35,902 bases of DNA from an uncultured Lachnospiraceae bacterium. GTDB lineage: Bacteria > Bacillota > Clostridia > Lachnospirales > Lachnospiraceae. Shown here piece by piece: positions 16,717-26,021 of the stretch. The stretch's first letter is position 1; every line of letters begins with the position of its first letter. Under the pieces are notes generated by a model that did not search any database, was not told where the DNA came from, and saw only the letters and a program-made list of their open reading frames with translations. The translations under genes were made by a program, and so were the position numbers. Where the stretch lies: contig CALWRQ010000013.1 of NCBI GenBank assembly GCA_944383965.1, positions 1-35,902 on the forward strand. The letters are read 5' to 3'.

Positions 16717-17446
16717 GGTCTCTTCCTCCAAACAGAATGACCAGTCTCAGAAGCTGCAGAATGGTTGCAGCAGCCGCCGCCACGTAAGTCAGCGCAGCTG
16801 ACTTCAGCACCTTTCGTGCAGCCGTCACTTCCTCTCCCCGCAGAATCCCCAGCTGATCCAGGAGTACCACAGCTCTACCGGAAGCATTGAATTCCACCGG
16901 AAGAGTAATAAGCTGAAACAGGACTCCCAGGGAAAACAGCAGGATTCCCAGATGGAGGAACTGGCTCATCCCGAACAGAAGGCCGATAAGAATGATCGGC
17001 CAGGACAGGTTGCAGCCGATGTTTGCCACCGGTACCAGCGCACTGCGGATGTTCAGAGGAGCATATCCCTGAGCGTCCTGCACTGCATGGCCGCATTCAT
17101 GGGCAGCCACACCTACGGAAGCGACGGATGTGGAGCCGTATACCGACTCCGACAGATTTACTGTCTTGCTTCTCGGATCATAGTGATCGGTCAGATTTCC
17201 CCTCACCGATCTCACCTGTACATCGTAGAGCCCCTGGGAATCCAGAATCCGTCTGGCTGTTTCTGCTCCGGTCATACCGGATGCACTCCTCATGCGGGAA
17301 TACTGCCGGAATGTGGACTGCACCCGCGAGGAGGCCCACATGGAAATTACCGCTCCAATCAGTACCAGGATCAGAGTGGGATCCCAGTAAAATCCATATC
17401 TGGGATATCCAAAACCATAATAGCCCATTGCTGTCAAAAATGTCAT
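16706..17446 (-). CDS. Membrane zinc metallopeptidase, YugP family
   Basis: This 246-residue protein has HECGH at 116-120, the HEXXH zinc site, followed by GYAPLNIRSALVPVANIG. E185 in LPVEFNASGRA is the probable third ligand. Hydrophobic segments lie at about 22-38, 138-158, 163-184 and 216-240, so the catalytic site faces a membrane surface. This is the PF04298 family, whose substrates are not known to me. The ATG at 17446 overlaps the fmt stop by four bases and follows AGGAGAACAGCAGA. Its place between fmt and rsmB is not found in the B. subtilis operon, where rsmB follows fmt directly. Confidence 0.9.
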   Translation of the reverse strand: MTFLTAMGYYGFGYPRYGFYWDPTLILVLIGAVISMWASSRVQSTFRQYSRMRSASGMTGAETARRILDSQGLYDVQVRSVRGNLTDHYDPRSKTVNLSESVYGSTSVASVGVAAHECGHAVQDAQGYAPLNIRSALVPVANIGCNLSWPIILIGLLFGMSQFLHLGILLFSLGVLFQLITLPVEFNASGRAVVLLDQLGILRGEEVTAARKVLKSAALTYVAAAAATILQLLRLVILFGGRDRDN

Positions 17447-18387
17447 TCTGCTGTTCTCCTTTCCAATCTGGTCCCCTCATCTACTGAGTATCCCCGAAGA
17501 AAAGCCGGAATATCCATCCGCTTTTTCCCTTCCAGCTGCACAGAACGCAGTATGAGTGAGCCTTTTCCGGTCTGTACGACCAGCTCGTCCTTACCCGCCT
17601 CCGCAATCGTACCGGGAGCCACGCCGTAATCCCGGTTCTGTACATCTGCCTCCCAGATTTTCAGTGTCTTCCCATTCAGGCAGGTATATGCACTCGGCCA
17701 GGGATTCAATCCGCGGATCAGACGCTCGATCGCTTCTGCGTCCATGGACCAGTCTATATCACCTAAAGATTTTTTCAGCATTTTAGCGTAGCAGGTCTCT
17801 CCGTCTCCCTGAGGAATTCCTTTCAGAGTTCCCTCCTCCAATCCTTTCAGAGTAGAGAGAATCAGTCTGCCTCCCGCTGCAGACAGCTTGTCGTGAAGGC
17901 TGCCTCCCGTTTCCTTTTCATCCAGAGGAATCACCGTCCTCTCCAGCATATCCCCGGTATCCAGTCCTTCATTCATGTACATGGTCGTAATACCTGTTTC
18001 CTTCTCCCCGTCGATCACCGCCCACTGAATGGGAGCCGCTCCTCTGTATTTGGGAAGGAGAGAAGCATGAATGTTGATGCATCCATATCTGGGGATATCC
18101 AGAATCGCCTTGGGCAGGATCTGCCCGAAAGCCACCACTACTACCGCATCCGGATTCAGACTTCTGAAAAATTCCACAAATTCCGGATCTCTTACCCTGG
18201 ACGGCTGATATACCGGGATTCCCAGTTCCAGCGCCTTTTCCTTCACCGGTGTCATCTGCACGGCCTTTCCTCTCCCTTTCGGCTTATCCGGCTGAGTCAC
18301 CGCCGCAATCACCTCATGGCCGCCCTTTACCAGGGCTTCCAAGGCCGGAACGGAGAAATCCGGTGTTCCCATAAATACAATACGCAT
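17443..18387 (-). CDS. fmt: Methionyl-tRNA formyltransferase
   Basis: Fmt formylates the initiator Met-tRNA using 10-formyl-THF. The 314-residue product starts MRIVFMGTPDFSVPALEAL and has the formyl transfer site INIHASLLPKYRGAAPIQW with N105 and H107, and D143 in GLDTGDM, matching the N-H-D catalytic set of the family; a C-terminal OB-like tRNA-binding domain follows. It starts three bases after the def stop. Fhs, also in this window, makes the 10-formyl-THF it uses. Confidence 0.97.
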   Translation of the reverse strand: MRIVFMGTPDFSVPALEALVKGGHEVIAAVTQPDKPKGRGKAVQMTPVKEKALELGIPVYQPSRVRDPEFVEFFRSLNPDAVVVVAFGQILPKAILDIPRYGCINIHASLLPKYRGAAPIQWAVIDGEKETGITTMYMNEGLDTGDMLERTVIPLDEKETGGSLHDKLSAAGGRLILSTLKGLEEGTLKGIPQGDGETCYAKMLKKSLGDIDWSMDAEAIERLIRGLNPWPSAYTCLNGKTLKIWEADVQNRDYGVAPGTIAEAGKDELVVQTGKGSLILRSVQLEGKKRMDIPAFLRGYSVDEGTRLERRTAE

Positions 18388-18390
18388 CGG

Positions 18391-18885
18391 CTATTCCTCG
18401 CTTTCTTCTCCCTCGTCATCAAGAGCGTCCACATCCTCCAGTTCTCCCTCTACCAGGGACACGTAAAGCTTCCCGTCCAGATGATCACACTCATGGCAGA
18501 TCGCGCGAGCCAGGAGTCCCTCTCCTTCCAGCTCATACGGCTCCATATCCTCATTGAGCGCGCGTACCTTTACATAATTCGGTCTGGTAACGATTCCTGT
18601 CTTTCCCGGAACGCTCAGACAACCCTCATACCCTGTCTGTTCTCCCGCTGTTTCCAGTATCTCCGGATTGATCATCACATACTGATTTCCGTCGTCCACA
18701 TCAATCGTAACAATCCGGCGCAGAATACCTACCTGCGGCGCAGCAAGTCCTACGCCGTTTTCCTTATACATCGTTTCAAACATATCCTCGATCAGTTCCC
18801 GGATCCTGGGCGTCATCTCCTTCACCGGCTTGCAGTTTTTTGCAAGAATTTCATCTCCCATTACTCTTACCTGTCTGATTGCCAT
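18391..18885 (-). CDS. def: Peptide deformylase
   Basis: Def removes the formyl group from the N-terminal methionine of new proteins. The 164-residue metalloenzyme has the three family motifs: GVGLAAPQVG (44-53), EGCLSVPG with metal ligand C89, and HECDH (131-135) with two histidine ligands and the catalytic glutamate. The C-terminus is acidic (GELEDVDALDDEGEESEE). The ATG at 18885 follows GAAAGAGAGGAAGCT. It lies between priA (56-base gap) and fmt (3-base gap), so formylation and deformylation are encoded together. Confidence 0.97.
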   Translation of the reverse strand: MAIRQVRVMGDEILAKNCKPVKEMTPRIRELIEDMFETMYKENGVGLAAPQVGILRRIVTIDVDDGNQYVMINPEILETAGEQTGYEGCLSVPGKTGIVTRPNYVKVRALNEDMEPYELEGEGLLARAICHECDHLDGKLYVSLVEGELEDVDALDDEGEESEE

Positions 18886-18941
18886 AGCTTCCTCTCTTTC
18901 CTCCGCATGTCTATCATGATTTCTTTCCCTGCTCCTTCCCT

Positions 18942-21161
18942 CTACTGAAGATCAAAGCTGAGCATAACGGGAAGTTCCAGTTCTTCTATCTTTTTCCGGA
19001 TTCTTAATAGTATATCATAATTCTCATGCTTAATATATAAAATTTTTCTATAAATATCATTAACTTTGTATACCGGAGCCTCCAGCGGGCCGGTAATCTC
19101 CGGAGCCTTTTCTCCAGATCTGCCCGCCGGATCCTCCTCAGCCATCCGGCGCATCTTCTCGCCCGCTCTTATGACCTCTTCTTCTTTTGGGGAAGCCGCC
19201 TGAATCACAAGCAGCCCCAAAGCGGGCGGATAATGAAGCATCCGACGGTAAGCCATTTCCTTTTCATAGAATTCCTCATAATCCTGCCTGGCAGCTGCCT
19301 GAATGCTGTAGTGTTCCGGCATATAGGTCTGAATCACCACATTTCCCGCGGCATTTCCCCTGCCTGCCCGGCCTGCTGCCTGAGTAAGAATCTGAAAGGT
19401 CCTTTCTCCGCATGCATAATCCGGAGCGTGAAGGGAAATATCTGCTGCCAGTACTCCTACCAGCGTAACCCTGGGGAAGTCATGTCCTTTGACGATCATC
19501 TGCGTTCCTACCAGAATGTCTGCTTCCCCTTGATAGAATGCAGAAAGGATCTCCTCATGGCCTTCTTTTCCGCCGGTGGTATCCGCATCCATCCGCAGAA
19601 TCCGCGCCTGAGGAAACAACTGTCTGGTCATTTCCTCAATTTTCTGAGTTCCCGTACCAAAACCGGCAATATACGGGGAACCGCAGGATGGGCATCGGTC
19701 CGGCATGGGAATCTCATACCCGCAGTAATGGCATTTCAGCATTCCGCTGCGGTGATAGGTCAGGCTTACATCACAATGGGGGCATTTCAGTGCCTCTCCG
19801 CAGGAACGGCAGGAAACAAAACTGGAATACCCTCTCCGGTTGATGAACAGCATGATCTGCTCACCCTTTTTCAGCCGATCATCCATCAGTTCCTGCAGCT
19901 TTCGGCTGAAAATAGAACGGTTTCCTGCCTTCAGCTCCTCCCTCAGATCCACGATCTCCGTCTCCGCCAGGCGGCTGTCTTTCTTTGCCCGCTCTGTAAG
20001 TGTAAGGAGCCGGTACTCTCCTTTTATTGCTCGGGAATAGGATTCCAGAGACGGAGTGGCCGATCCCAGCACCAGTCCTGCTCCCGCCATCTCCGCCCGC
20101 CGGGCAGCCGCCTCTCGGGCATGGTATCTGGGCGCCAGCTCACTTTTATACGCTCCCTCCTGTTCCTCATCGATCACGATCAGTCCCAGATGCTCAAACG
20201 GGGTAAACAGGGCAGAGCGGGGACCGATCATAACCTGGATTTCTCCCTTCCTGGCCCGTTCAAACTGATCATACCGTTCTCCTTTGGACAGTCTGGAATT
20301 GATCACAGATACCCGCTGTCCGAACCTCCGGTAAAAGCGCATGACCGTCTGATAGGTGAGTGCGATTTCCGGTATGAGTACGATCACCTGCTTTCCGTCC
20401 CGCAGCACCTCTTCCATCATTTCCATATATACTTCTGTTTTTCCGCTTCCGGTAATTCCGTGAAGAAGATAGATACCGGGATGTCCTGCGCGGTAATCCC
20501 TGCAGAATGCATCCACCGCTTTCCGCTGCTCCCCATTCAGCAGAATCTTCTGTTCTTTTTCTTTCTGCTGCTTTACCGGATTCCGGTAAACAGACTCTCT
20601 TTCCACTCTGATCCATCCCTTTTCTTCCATGGACTTCAGGGCAGCCGGTGTAAGCTTCAGCTGTCTGACTGCCAGTTCATACGGAACCTCTTCCATATCA
20701 GTCAGTGCGGAAAAAAGCCGGACTCTGGCCCGGTAATGCTTCTTCTCCGCCAGGACAAGCTGCTCCTTCCGCTCTTTTTCCGTCAGACAGGAGCGGATGG
20801 TTTTCTTTTCCATGGGGCGGATCTTTTCCCGTACGGGAAGCACGGTTTTCAGCGCCTGGTTCATGGTTGAACCATACCGCTCCTTCATCCACCATGCCAG
20901 GCTGATCAGCTGAGATGCCGCATTATACCCGTTTTCGTCCAGATCAGACAGTTCCTTGATCCGGGCCGGGTCAAATTCCGCCCGGTCTGTCAGTTCCACC
21001 ACATACCCCTTGCGAAGCCGGTTTCCCGCTCCGAAAGGAATCAGCACAGGGGATCCGGCGCTGATCCGCTCCCTCAGTCTCTCCGGCACCCGGTACTGAA
21101 ACGGCCGGTCCACCCGTTCATGGGATATATCCACGATCACATTGGCAAACAGTTCTCCCAT
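18942..21161 (-). CDS. priA: Primosomal replication restart helicase PriA
   Basis: PriA recognises stalled or collapsed forks and loads the replisome away from oriC. The 739-residue product has an N-terminal 3' end-binding domain, a superfamily 2 helicase core with Walker A GITGSGKT (235-242) and SATPSLES, and eight zinc-binding cysteines (451, 454, 460, 463, 477, 480, 490, 493). The helicase motif II reads DEEQ (331-334) where most PriA proteins have DEEH; the codon is CAG. GTQMIVKGHDFPRVTLVG and the QAAGRAGR motif VI are intact, so the enzyme is probably active. The ATG follows ACAGGAGGAACA. It is the first gene of the long run to thiN. Confidence 0.96.
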   Translation of the reverse strand: MGELFANVIVDISHERVDRPFQYRVPERLRERISAGSPVLIPFGAGNRLRKGYVVELTDRAEFDPARIKELSDLDENGYNAASQLISLAWWMKERYGSTMNQALKTVLPVREKIRPMEKKTIRSCLTEKERKEQLVLAEKKHYRARVRLFSALTDMEEVPYELAVRQLKLTPAALKSMEEKGWIRVERESVYRNPVKQQKEKEQKILLNGEQRKAVDAFCRDYRAGHPGIYLLHGITGSGKTEVYMEMMEEVLRDGKQVIVLIPEIALTYQTVMRFYRRFGQRVSVINSRLSKGERYDQFERARKGEIQVMIGPRSALFTPFEHLGLIVIDEEQEGAYKSELAPRYHAREAAARRAEMAGAGLVLGSATPSLESYSRAIKGEYRLLTLTERAKKDSRLAETEIVDLREELKAGNRSIFSRKLQELMDDRLKKGEQIMLFINRRGYSSFVSCRSCGEALKCPHCDVSLTYHRSGMLKCHYCGYEIPMPDRCPSCGSPYIAGFGTGTQKIEEMTRQLFPQARILRMDADTTGGKEGHEEILSAFYQGEADILVGTQMIVKGHDFPRVTLVGVLAADISLHAPDYACGERTFQILTQAAGRAGRGNAAGNVVIQTYMPEHYSIQAAARQDYEEFYEKEMAYRRMLHYPPALGLLVIQAASPKEEEVIRAGEKMRRMAEEDPAGRSGEKAPEITGPLEAPVYKVNDIYRKILYIKHENYDILLRIRKKIEELELPVMLSFDLQ

Positions 21162-21180
21162 TGTTCCTCCTGTTCTCCGT

Positions 21181-21220
21181 AATAATAAAATCAGGAGCCT
21201 GTACTGTTTCAGGCCCCTGA
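21181..21220 (-). terminator. Rho-independent terminator after murF
   Basis: On the minus strand TCAGGGGCCTG and CAGGCTCCTGA form an 11-bp stem with one G-U pair and an 8-base loop (arms at 21210-21220 and 21191-21201), followed by TTTTATTATT. It ends the ftsK-fhs-murE-murF run. The priA start is only 20 bases beyond the T tract, and no clear priA promoter is visible between them. Confidence 0.85.
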
Positions 21221-21247
21221 CCCTTCTGTCCAGAGCATTCCTTTGTC

Positions 21248-22630
21248 TTACGGCAGATAAAAGCGCTCTGCGATTTCTGCCAGCTGCATGGAATTGGATC
21301 CTTTAAACAGCACGCAGTCTCCTTCGCGAAGCAGTTCCCTCAGTCTGTCTGCCAGTTCCTCCCGGTCGGAAAAACTCTCTGTCAGACCGGCTCCTCCCTG
21401 CTCCCTGGCTCCTCTGGCCAGTTCCCTGGCCAGTTCTCCCAGAGTAAGCAGGATATCGACCGGACAATTTTTCATATAAGCTCCCACTTCATAATGGAAT
21501 GCTTCTGTATTTTCTCCCAGCTCTTTCATATCCGCCAGCACAGCGATCCGCCGCCTTCCCTGTCCTAAGGAGGCCAGCACATCCAGTCCTGCTTTCATGG
21601 ATACCGGGCTGGCATTATAGGTATCATCCAGAAACAGGATCCCGCCTTTCTCAAAAATCTGCTGGCGATGCTGAAATCCTCTGAATTCCTCCAGTGTCGT
21701 AACTGCCTTCTCCATAGGCAGACCGGACTCTTCTGCCGCCGCCAGGGCAGCCATGGCATTCAGCACATTATGGCGGCCAAGCACATTCAGCCGCACCGGT
21801 ACTCTCTTTTCGCCGTGAACTGCGGTAAATACAGGACGTCCTCCCTCTTCCCTCAGATCTTCCGCACGGTAATCGCAGTTTTCGCCGGTTCCGTAGTAGA
21901 GGGTGCGGAACCCTTCTCTGGCTCTGACATCCTTCAGCATGGGATCATCTCCGTTCAGGAGCAGCAGACCGCCCAGCTGCAGGCCGTCCTGAATGGTCAG
22001 TTTTTCCCGAAGGATATTTTCCTGGGATCCCAGCTGCTCAATATGGGCAATGCCGATGTTGGTAATCACTGCCATGGTAGGGCGGGCAATCCTGGCAATC
22101 CGGGTCAGTTCCCCGGGCTCACTCATCCCCAGTTCAATCACTGCGATTTCATCTTCCGGACTGATCTCCCACATGGTAATGGGAACTCCTACCTGACTGT
22201 TGCTGTTCCCCGGTGTTTTGTATACGCGGAATCCGGCACGGAGCGCCGCTGCGATCATCTCTCTGGTGGTGGTCTTTCCTACGCTTCCTGTAATTCCTAC
22301 AACCGGAAGCGACAGCTGGTTTCTGCACCAGGATCCCAGCCTCTGAAGCGCCCCCCTGGTATCCTCCACACCGATCCATGATGTGGAAGCAGCCAGGTCC
22401 GGGGCAACCTCTCCTGCTTCATGTCTGGCTGTGAGCACCGCTGCAGCTCCGTTCCGCGCCACCTGTTCCAGAAACCGGTGCGCGTCCACCTTCTCTCCCA
22501 CAATGGGAACGAACAGATCTCCTTCTTCCGCTTTTCTGGAATCCAGAACAATCCGCTTCACCTCCCGGCTGCCTTCTCCGGCTAAAAGCCTTCCTCCGCA
22601 TGCCTGTACAATATCATCCACTGTTCTCAT
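21248..22630 (-). CDS. murF: UDP-MurNAc-tripeptide--D-alanyl-D-alanine ligase
   Basis: MurF adds D-Ala-D-Ala to the UDP-MurNAc tripeptide, the last cytoplasmic peptide step of peptidoglycan synthesis. The 460-residue product has the Mur N-terminal domain with VLDSRKAEEGDLFVP, the ATP loop GITGSVGKTT (112-121), GMSEPGEL, NIGIAHIEQLGS and the C-terminal ligase domain with DDTYNASPVSM. The ATG at 22630 follows GAAGGAGAATCGGAT. It lies 22 bases after murE and is followed by a terminator, so murE and murF are co-transcribed. Confidence 0.96.
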   Translation of the reverse strand: MRTVDDIVQACGGRLLAGEGSREVKRIVLDSRKAEEGDLFVPIVGEKVDAHRFLEQVARNGAAAVLTARHEAGEVAPDLAASTSWIGVEDTRGALQRLGSWCRNQLSLPVVGITGSVGKTTTREMIAAALRAGFRVYKTPGNSNSQVGVPITMWEISPEDEIAVIELGMSEPGELTRIARIARPTMAVITNIGIAHIEQLGSQENILREKLTIQDGLQLGGLLLLNGDDPMLKDVRAREGFRTLYYGTGENCDYRAEDLREEGGRPVFTAVHGEKRVPVRLNVLGRHNVLNAMAALAAAEESGLPMEKAVTTLEEFRGFQHRQQIFEKGGILFLDDTYNASPVSMKAGLDVLASLGQGRRRIAVLADMKELGENTEAFHYEVGAYMKNCPVDILLTLGELARELARGAREQGGAGLTESFSDREELADRLRELLREGDCVLFKGSNSMQLAEIAERFYLP

Positions 22631-22652
22631 ATCCGATTCTCCTTCGTCTGGT

Positions 22653-24134
22653 CTAAAGTCCCAGCTCCCTGACTGCCTCCTCCACTACTTCCCGGTCCAG
22701 GAAATGGGTCCGGACGCCGTTGATCTCCTGGTAATCCTCATGGCCTTTTCCGATAATAGCGATCATATCCCCCGGCTCTGCATGAGACAGGCTGTAGTAG
22801 ATCGCTTCTCTCCGGTCCGGAATCTCCACAAATGCTCCCCCCGCAGGTTCCAGGCGGCTTCGGATATCCGCAATAATGTCCTCCGTTTTTTCGTAGCGGG
22901 AATTATCTGCTGTAAGGATACAGAAGTCAGCCATTTTCCCTCCGATCTCTCCCATGGCATATCTGCGCTCTTTGGAACGGTTTCCGCCGCTTCCGAATAC
23001 ACATACCAGACGCCTGGGATGATACTCACGAAGAGTGCTCAGAAGGCTTTCCATGCTCACTGCGTTATGGGCATAGTCGATGATTACCGTGCATTTTTCC
23101 GAGCTGTAAGCAATTTCCATTCTGCCGTTCACCCGTACATGCTCCAATCCGTGGCAGACCGCATCCTCACCGATGCCCATCACACGGCAGACGCTCACTG
23201 CAGCCAGTGCATTGCTCACATTGAACGCACCGGGCAGTCCCAGACGGATATCCAGTTTTCCGCCGTTTTTCCGGTCATCCACATCAAATTCCGTACCGAC
23301 AAAACCCGGCTCCGCCACACAGCGCACATTCTTTCCGGAAAAATCCCCCTGGCCGTCTTCCTTCAGCCCATAGGTAAACAGTTCTTCGCAGGTTCTGTTC
23401 TTCACAATCTCTTCAAAATGGCTGTCATCCCGGTTGGCGATACCCGTACGGCACATGGAAAACAGCCGGGATTTATAGTAAAGATATTCTTCAAAGTCTG
23501 CATGCTCATCCGGTCCGATGTGGTCCGGAGTAATGTTGGTAAACACACCATAGTCAAAGAACAATCCGTCTGTACGGTGCATTTTGATTCCCTGGGAAGA
23601 AACCTCCATCAGCACATACTCACAGCCGGCCTCCGCCATGCGGAACAGATATTCCTGAAGAGTATAGGATTCCGGTGTGGTATTCACCGTGGGATAAACC
23701 TGATCCCCGATCACTGCTCCTGTGGTGCCGATCATCCCCACCTTTTTTCCTGCTGCTTCCAGAATCGCCTTGATCATATGAGTAGTGGTCGTCTTTCCCT
23801 TCGTCCCCGTCACTCCCACGGAAATCATCCGGCGGATCGGATTGCCGAAGCGGACAGAAGACAGCACCGCCAGTGCATGACGGGAATTTTTTACCTTCAC
23901 CACTGCAGCTCCCTCCGGCAGCTCCACATCTCTCTCCACAACAAATGCCTTTACTCCATGGGCCGCCACGTCTTCCATAAACCCATGAGAATCAATCCGC
24001 GTCCCTTTCAGGCAGACGAAAATCGCCCCGGGAACTGCCTTCCTGGAGTCAAACACCACTTCTTCTGCCTCTGTATCCATATCTCCCTGTAAAACTTCAT
24101 AGTCCAGGTCTTTTAACCATTCTCTGAATCTCAT
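22653..24134 (-). CDS. murE: UDP-MurNAc-L-Ala-D-Glu ligase, probably meso-diaminopimelate adding
   Basis: MurE adds the third amino acid of the stem peptide. The 493-residue product has VFDSRKAVPGAIFVCLKG, ATP loop GTKGKTT (110-116), NTTPES (151-156), the KSRLF lysine (K221) that is carbamylated in relatives, and GKGHEDYQ. The motif that contacts the third residue reads DNSR (410-413). DAP-adding enzymes usually have DNPR, with the arginine holding the DAP carboxylate; the arginine is kept here, so DAP is the likely substrate, but the proline is replaced. The ATG follows GGAGGGACGAT. About 170 bases of structured non-coding sequence separate it from fhs. Confidence 0.94.
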   Translation of the reverse strand: MRFREWLKDLDYEVLQGDMDTEAEEVVFDSRKAVPGAIFVCLKGTRIDSHGFMEDVAAHGVKAFVVERDVELPEGAAVVKVKNSRHALAVLSSVRFGNPIRRMISVGVTGTKGKTTTTHMIKAILEAAGKKVGMIGTTGAVIGDQVYPTVNTTPESYTLQEYLFRMAEAGCEYVLMEVSSQGIKMHRTDGLFFDYGVFTNITPDHIGPDEHADFEEYLYYKSRLFSMCRTGIANRDDSHFEEIVKNRTCEELFTYGLKEDGQGDFSGKNVRCVAEPGFVGTEFDVDDRKNGGKLDIRLGLPGAFNVSNALAAVSVCRVMGIGEDAVCHGLEHVRVNGRMEIAYSSEKCTVIIDYAHNAVSMESLLSTLREYHPRRLVCVFGSGGNRSKERRYAMGEIGGKMADFCILTADNSRYEKTEDIIADIRSRLEPAGGAFVEIPDRREAIYYSLSHAEPGDMIAIIGKGHEDYQEINGVRTHFLDREVVEEAVRELGL

Positions 24135-24174
24135 ATCGTCCCTCCATTCTTTTTCTCTGTATCATCCAATCTCT

Positions 24175-24280
24175 GCCCGCCGGTTTTCGGGCTGTGCCTC
24201 CATTCACAGATCCTCCGGATCTTTTCCGGAATTCCTGTGAACGGATGCACCGTCCGGGGAGGACCGTTCGTCCTCCCCGG
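24175..24280 (-). other. Three consecutive hairpins between fhs and murE
   Basis: The 170-base gap between fhs and murE holds no ORF but three stem-loops. They are a perfect 11-bp stem (24254-24264 with 24270-24280, five-base loop), a larger imperfect one closed by TTCACAG/CTGTGAA (24203-24241), and a short GCCCG/CGGGC stem (24175-24192). None has a T tract on either strand, so they are poor intrinsic terminators. They may be an mRNA processing or stabilising element. I recognise no riboswitch class. Confidence 0.5.
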
Positions 24281-24304
24281 TTCTGAACATCCGTCTGTGT
24301 CTTC

Positions 24305-25975
24305 TCAGAACAGGCCGGTGATCACACCGTTTTCATTGACATCGATTCCTTCTGCTGCCGGTACCTTCGGAAGTCCAGGCATGGTCATGATTGCTCCCGT
24401 GAGCACAACTACAAAGCCGGCTCCTGCCGATACATAAGCATCCCGGACATTGATGGAAAAGCCGGTGGGCCGTCCCAGTTTGCTCTGATCATCAGAAAGG
24501 GAATACTGGGTCTTTGCCATACATACCGGCATATTTCCAAAGCCCATTTCCGTAATTCTCTTTAATGCTCTCTCTGCTGCAGGAGCATAAGTCACTCCGT
24601 CTGCTCCGTATATTTCTCCGGCAACTGTGGCGATTTTGTCTTTAAGGCTCATTTCATCCGGATAAATGGGCGCAAAATGACTTTCTTTCGTTTCCAGAGT
24701 AGCCAGCACCTTTTCCGCCAGTGCCTTTCCTCCTTCGCCTCCCTTTGCCCATACTTCAGACAGAGCAAACTCACATCCCCGCTCCTCGCAGAACCGGCGG
24801 ATGAACTCATACTCCTTCTCCGTGTCCGTAACAAAAGAGTTCAGGGTAACCACTACGGGAACGCCATATTTCTGAAGATTCTCAATGTGTTTCTCCAGGT
24901 TCACGATTCCCTTCCTGAGAGCTTCCAGATTTTCTTCCTTAAGTTCTGTCTTCGGAACACCGCCGTTGTATTTCAGAGCCCTTACCGTAGCTACCAGCAC
25001 CACTGCATCCGGTTTCAGACCTGCCATCCGGCATTTGATATCCATAAACTTCTCTGCTCCCAGGTCCGCACCGAATCCTGCTTCCGTCACCACGATATCT
25101 GCCAGCTTCAGGGCAGTTCTGGTGGCACGGACACTGTTGCAGCCATGAGCAATGTTGGCAAAGGGGCCGCCGTGAACAATGGCGCCTGTGTGTTCCAGAG
25201 TCTGGATCAGATTGGGCTTCAGAGCATCCTTCAGGAGAGCCGCCATGGCACCTACGGCATGAAGGTCTTCCGCCGTAACCGGATCGCCTCCGTAATTATA
25301 TGCCACAATGATCCGTCCCAGACGTTTCTTCAGATCTTCCATATTTTCTGCCAGACAGAGGATCGCCATAATCTCAGAAGCCACAGTGATAACAAAATGA
25401 TCTTCTCTCACCACTCCGTCTGCCTTTGCTCCCAGACCTACCACTACATTTCTGAGCACCCGGTCATTCATGTCCAGACAGCGTTTCCAGAGAATCTGCC
25501 TGGGATCAATCCCCAGAGCATTTCCCTGCTGAATATGGTTGTCCAGCAGAGCTGCCAGCAGATTGTTTGCAGAGGTAATCGCATGAAAATCGCCGGTAAA
25601 ATGAAGGTTCAGATCCTCCATGGGAACTACCTGGGCGTATCCTCCTCCGGCAGCTCCTCCCTTAATGCCGAAGCATGGTCCCAGAGACGGTTCCCTGAGA
25701 GCAATCAGCGTCTTTTTCCCCAGTCTGGAAAGTGCATCTCCCAGTCCCACACTGGTAGTGGTCTTTCCCTCTCCTGCCGGAGTCGGGTTGATGGCCGTTA
25801 CCAGCACCAGTTTTCCGTTTTTCCGGTCCTTCACCTGCTCCCAGAGCTCGTCCGTAAGCTTCGCTTTGTACTTTCCGTACAGCTCCAGATCATCCTCGCT
25901 GATGCCGTAAGACGCTGCCACCTCTTTTACAGGCAGCATCACTGCCTCCTGTGCAATTTCGATATCCGTTTTCAT
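24305..25975 (-). CDS. fhs: Formate--tetrahydrofolate ligase
   Basis: Fhs makes 10-formyl-THF from formate, THF and ATP, feeding purine synthesis and initiator tRNA formylation, and in acetogens the methyl branch of the Wood-Ljungdahl pathway. Starting at the ATG at 25975 (after AAGGAGGTAAATGCAGGG) the product is 556 residues, the normal family length, and begins [11 protein letters not shown]. The longer frame from 26014 is not favoured. The ATP site is [10 protein letters not shown] (64-73); [30 protein letters not shown] and [12 protein letters not shown] are family stretches split across the central domains. It follows ftsK by 46 bases. The gene alone does not show acetogenesis. Confidence 0.97.
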   Translation of the reverse strand: MKTDIEIAQEAVMLPVKEVAASYGISEDDLELYGKYKAKLTDELWEQVKDRKNGKLVLVTAINPTPAGEGKTTTSVGLGDALSRLGKKTLIALREPSLGPCFGIKGGAAGGGYAQVVPMEDLNLHFTGDFHAITSANNLLAALLDNHIQQGNALGIDPRQILWKRCLDMNDRVLRNVVVGLGAKADGVVREDHFVITVASEIMAILCLAENMEDLKKRLGRIIVAYNYGGDPVTAEDLHAVGAMAALLKDALKPNLIQTLEHTGAIVHGGPFANIAHGCNSVRATRTALKLADIVVTEAGFGADLGAEKFMDIKCRMAGLKPDAVVLVATVRALKYNGGVPKTELKEENLEALRKGIVNLEKHIENLQKYGVPVVVTLNSFVTDTEKEYEFIRRFCEERGCEFALSEVWAKGGEGGKALAEKVLATLETKESHFAPIYPDEMSLKDKIATVAGEIYGADGVTYAPAAERALKRITEMGFGNMPVCMAKTQYSLSDDQSKLGRPTGFSINVRDAYVSAGAGFVVVLTGAIMTMPGLPKVPAAEGIDVNENGVITGLF

Positions 25976-26021
25976 CCCTGCATTTACCTCCTTATGAACC
26001 TGTACCTTTTGCATCTATGAC

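Noticed and set aside
19233..20870. Plus-strand 545-residue open frame opposite priA
   Set aside because: It is a shadow frame: no ribosome binding site and composition that mirrors priA, which has complete helicase motifs on the minus strand.
22383..24092. Plus-strand 569-residue open frame opposite murE
   Set aside because: Antisense shadow of murE and the 3' part of the gap to murF; no recognisable domain.
24254..24280. Intrinsic terminator after fhs
   Set aside because: The 11-bp stem is perfect but is followed by ACGGTGCATCC on the minus strand, with no T tract; kept only as a hairpin.
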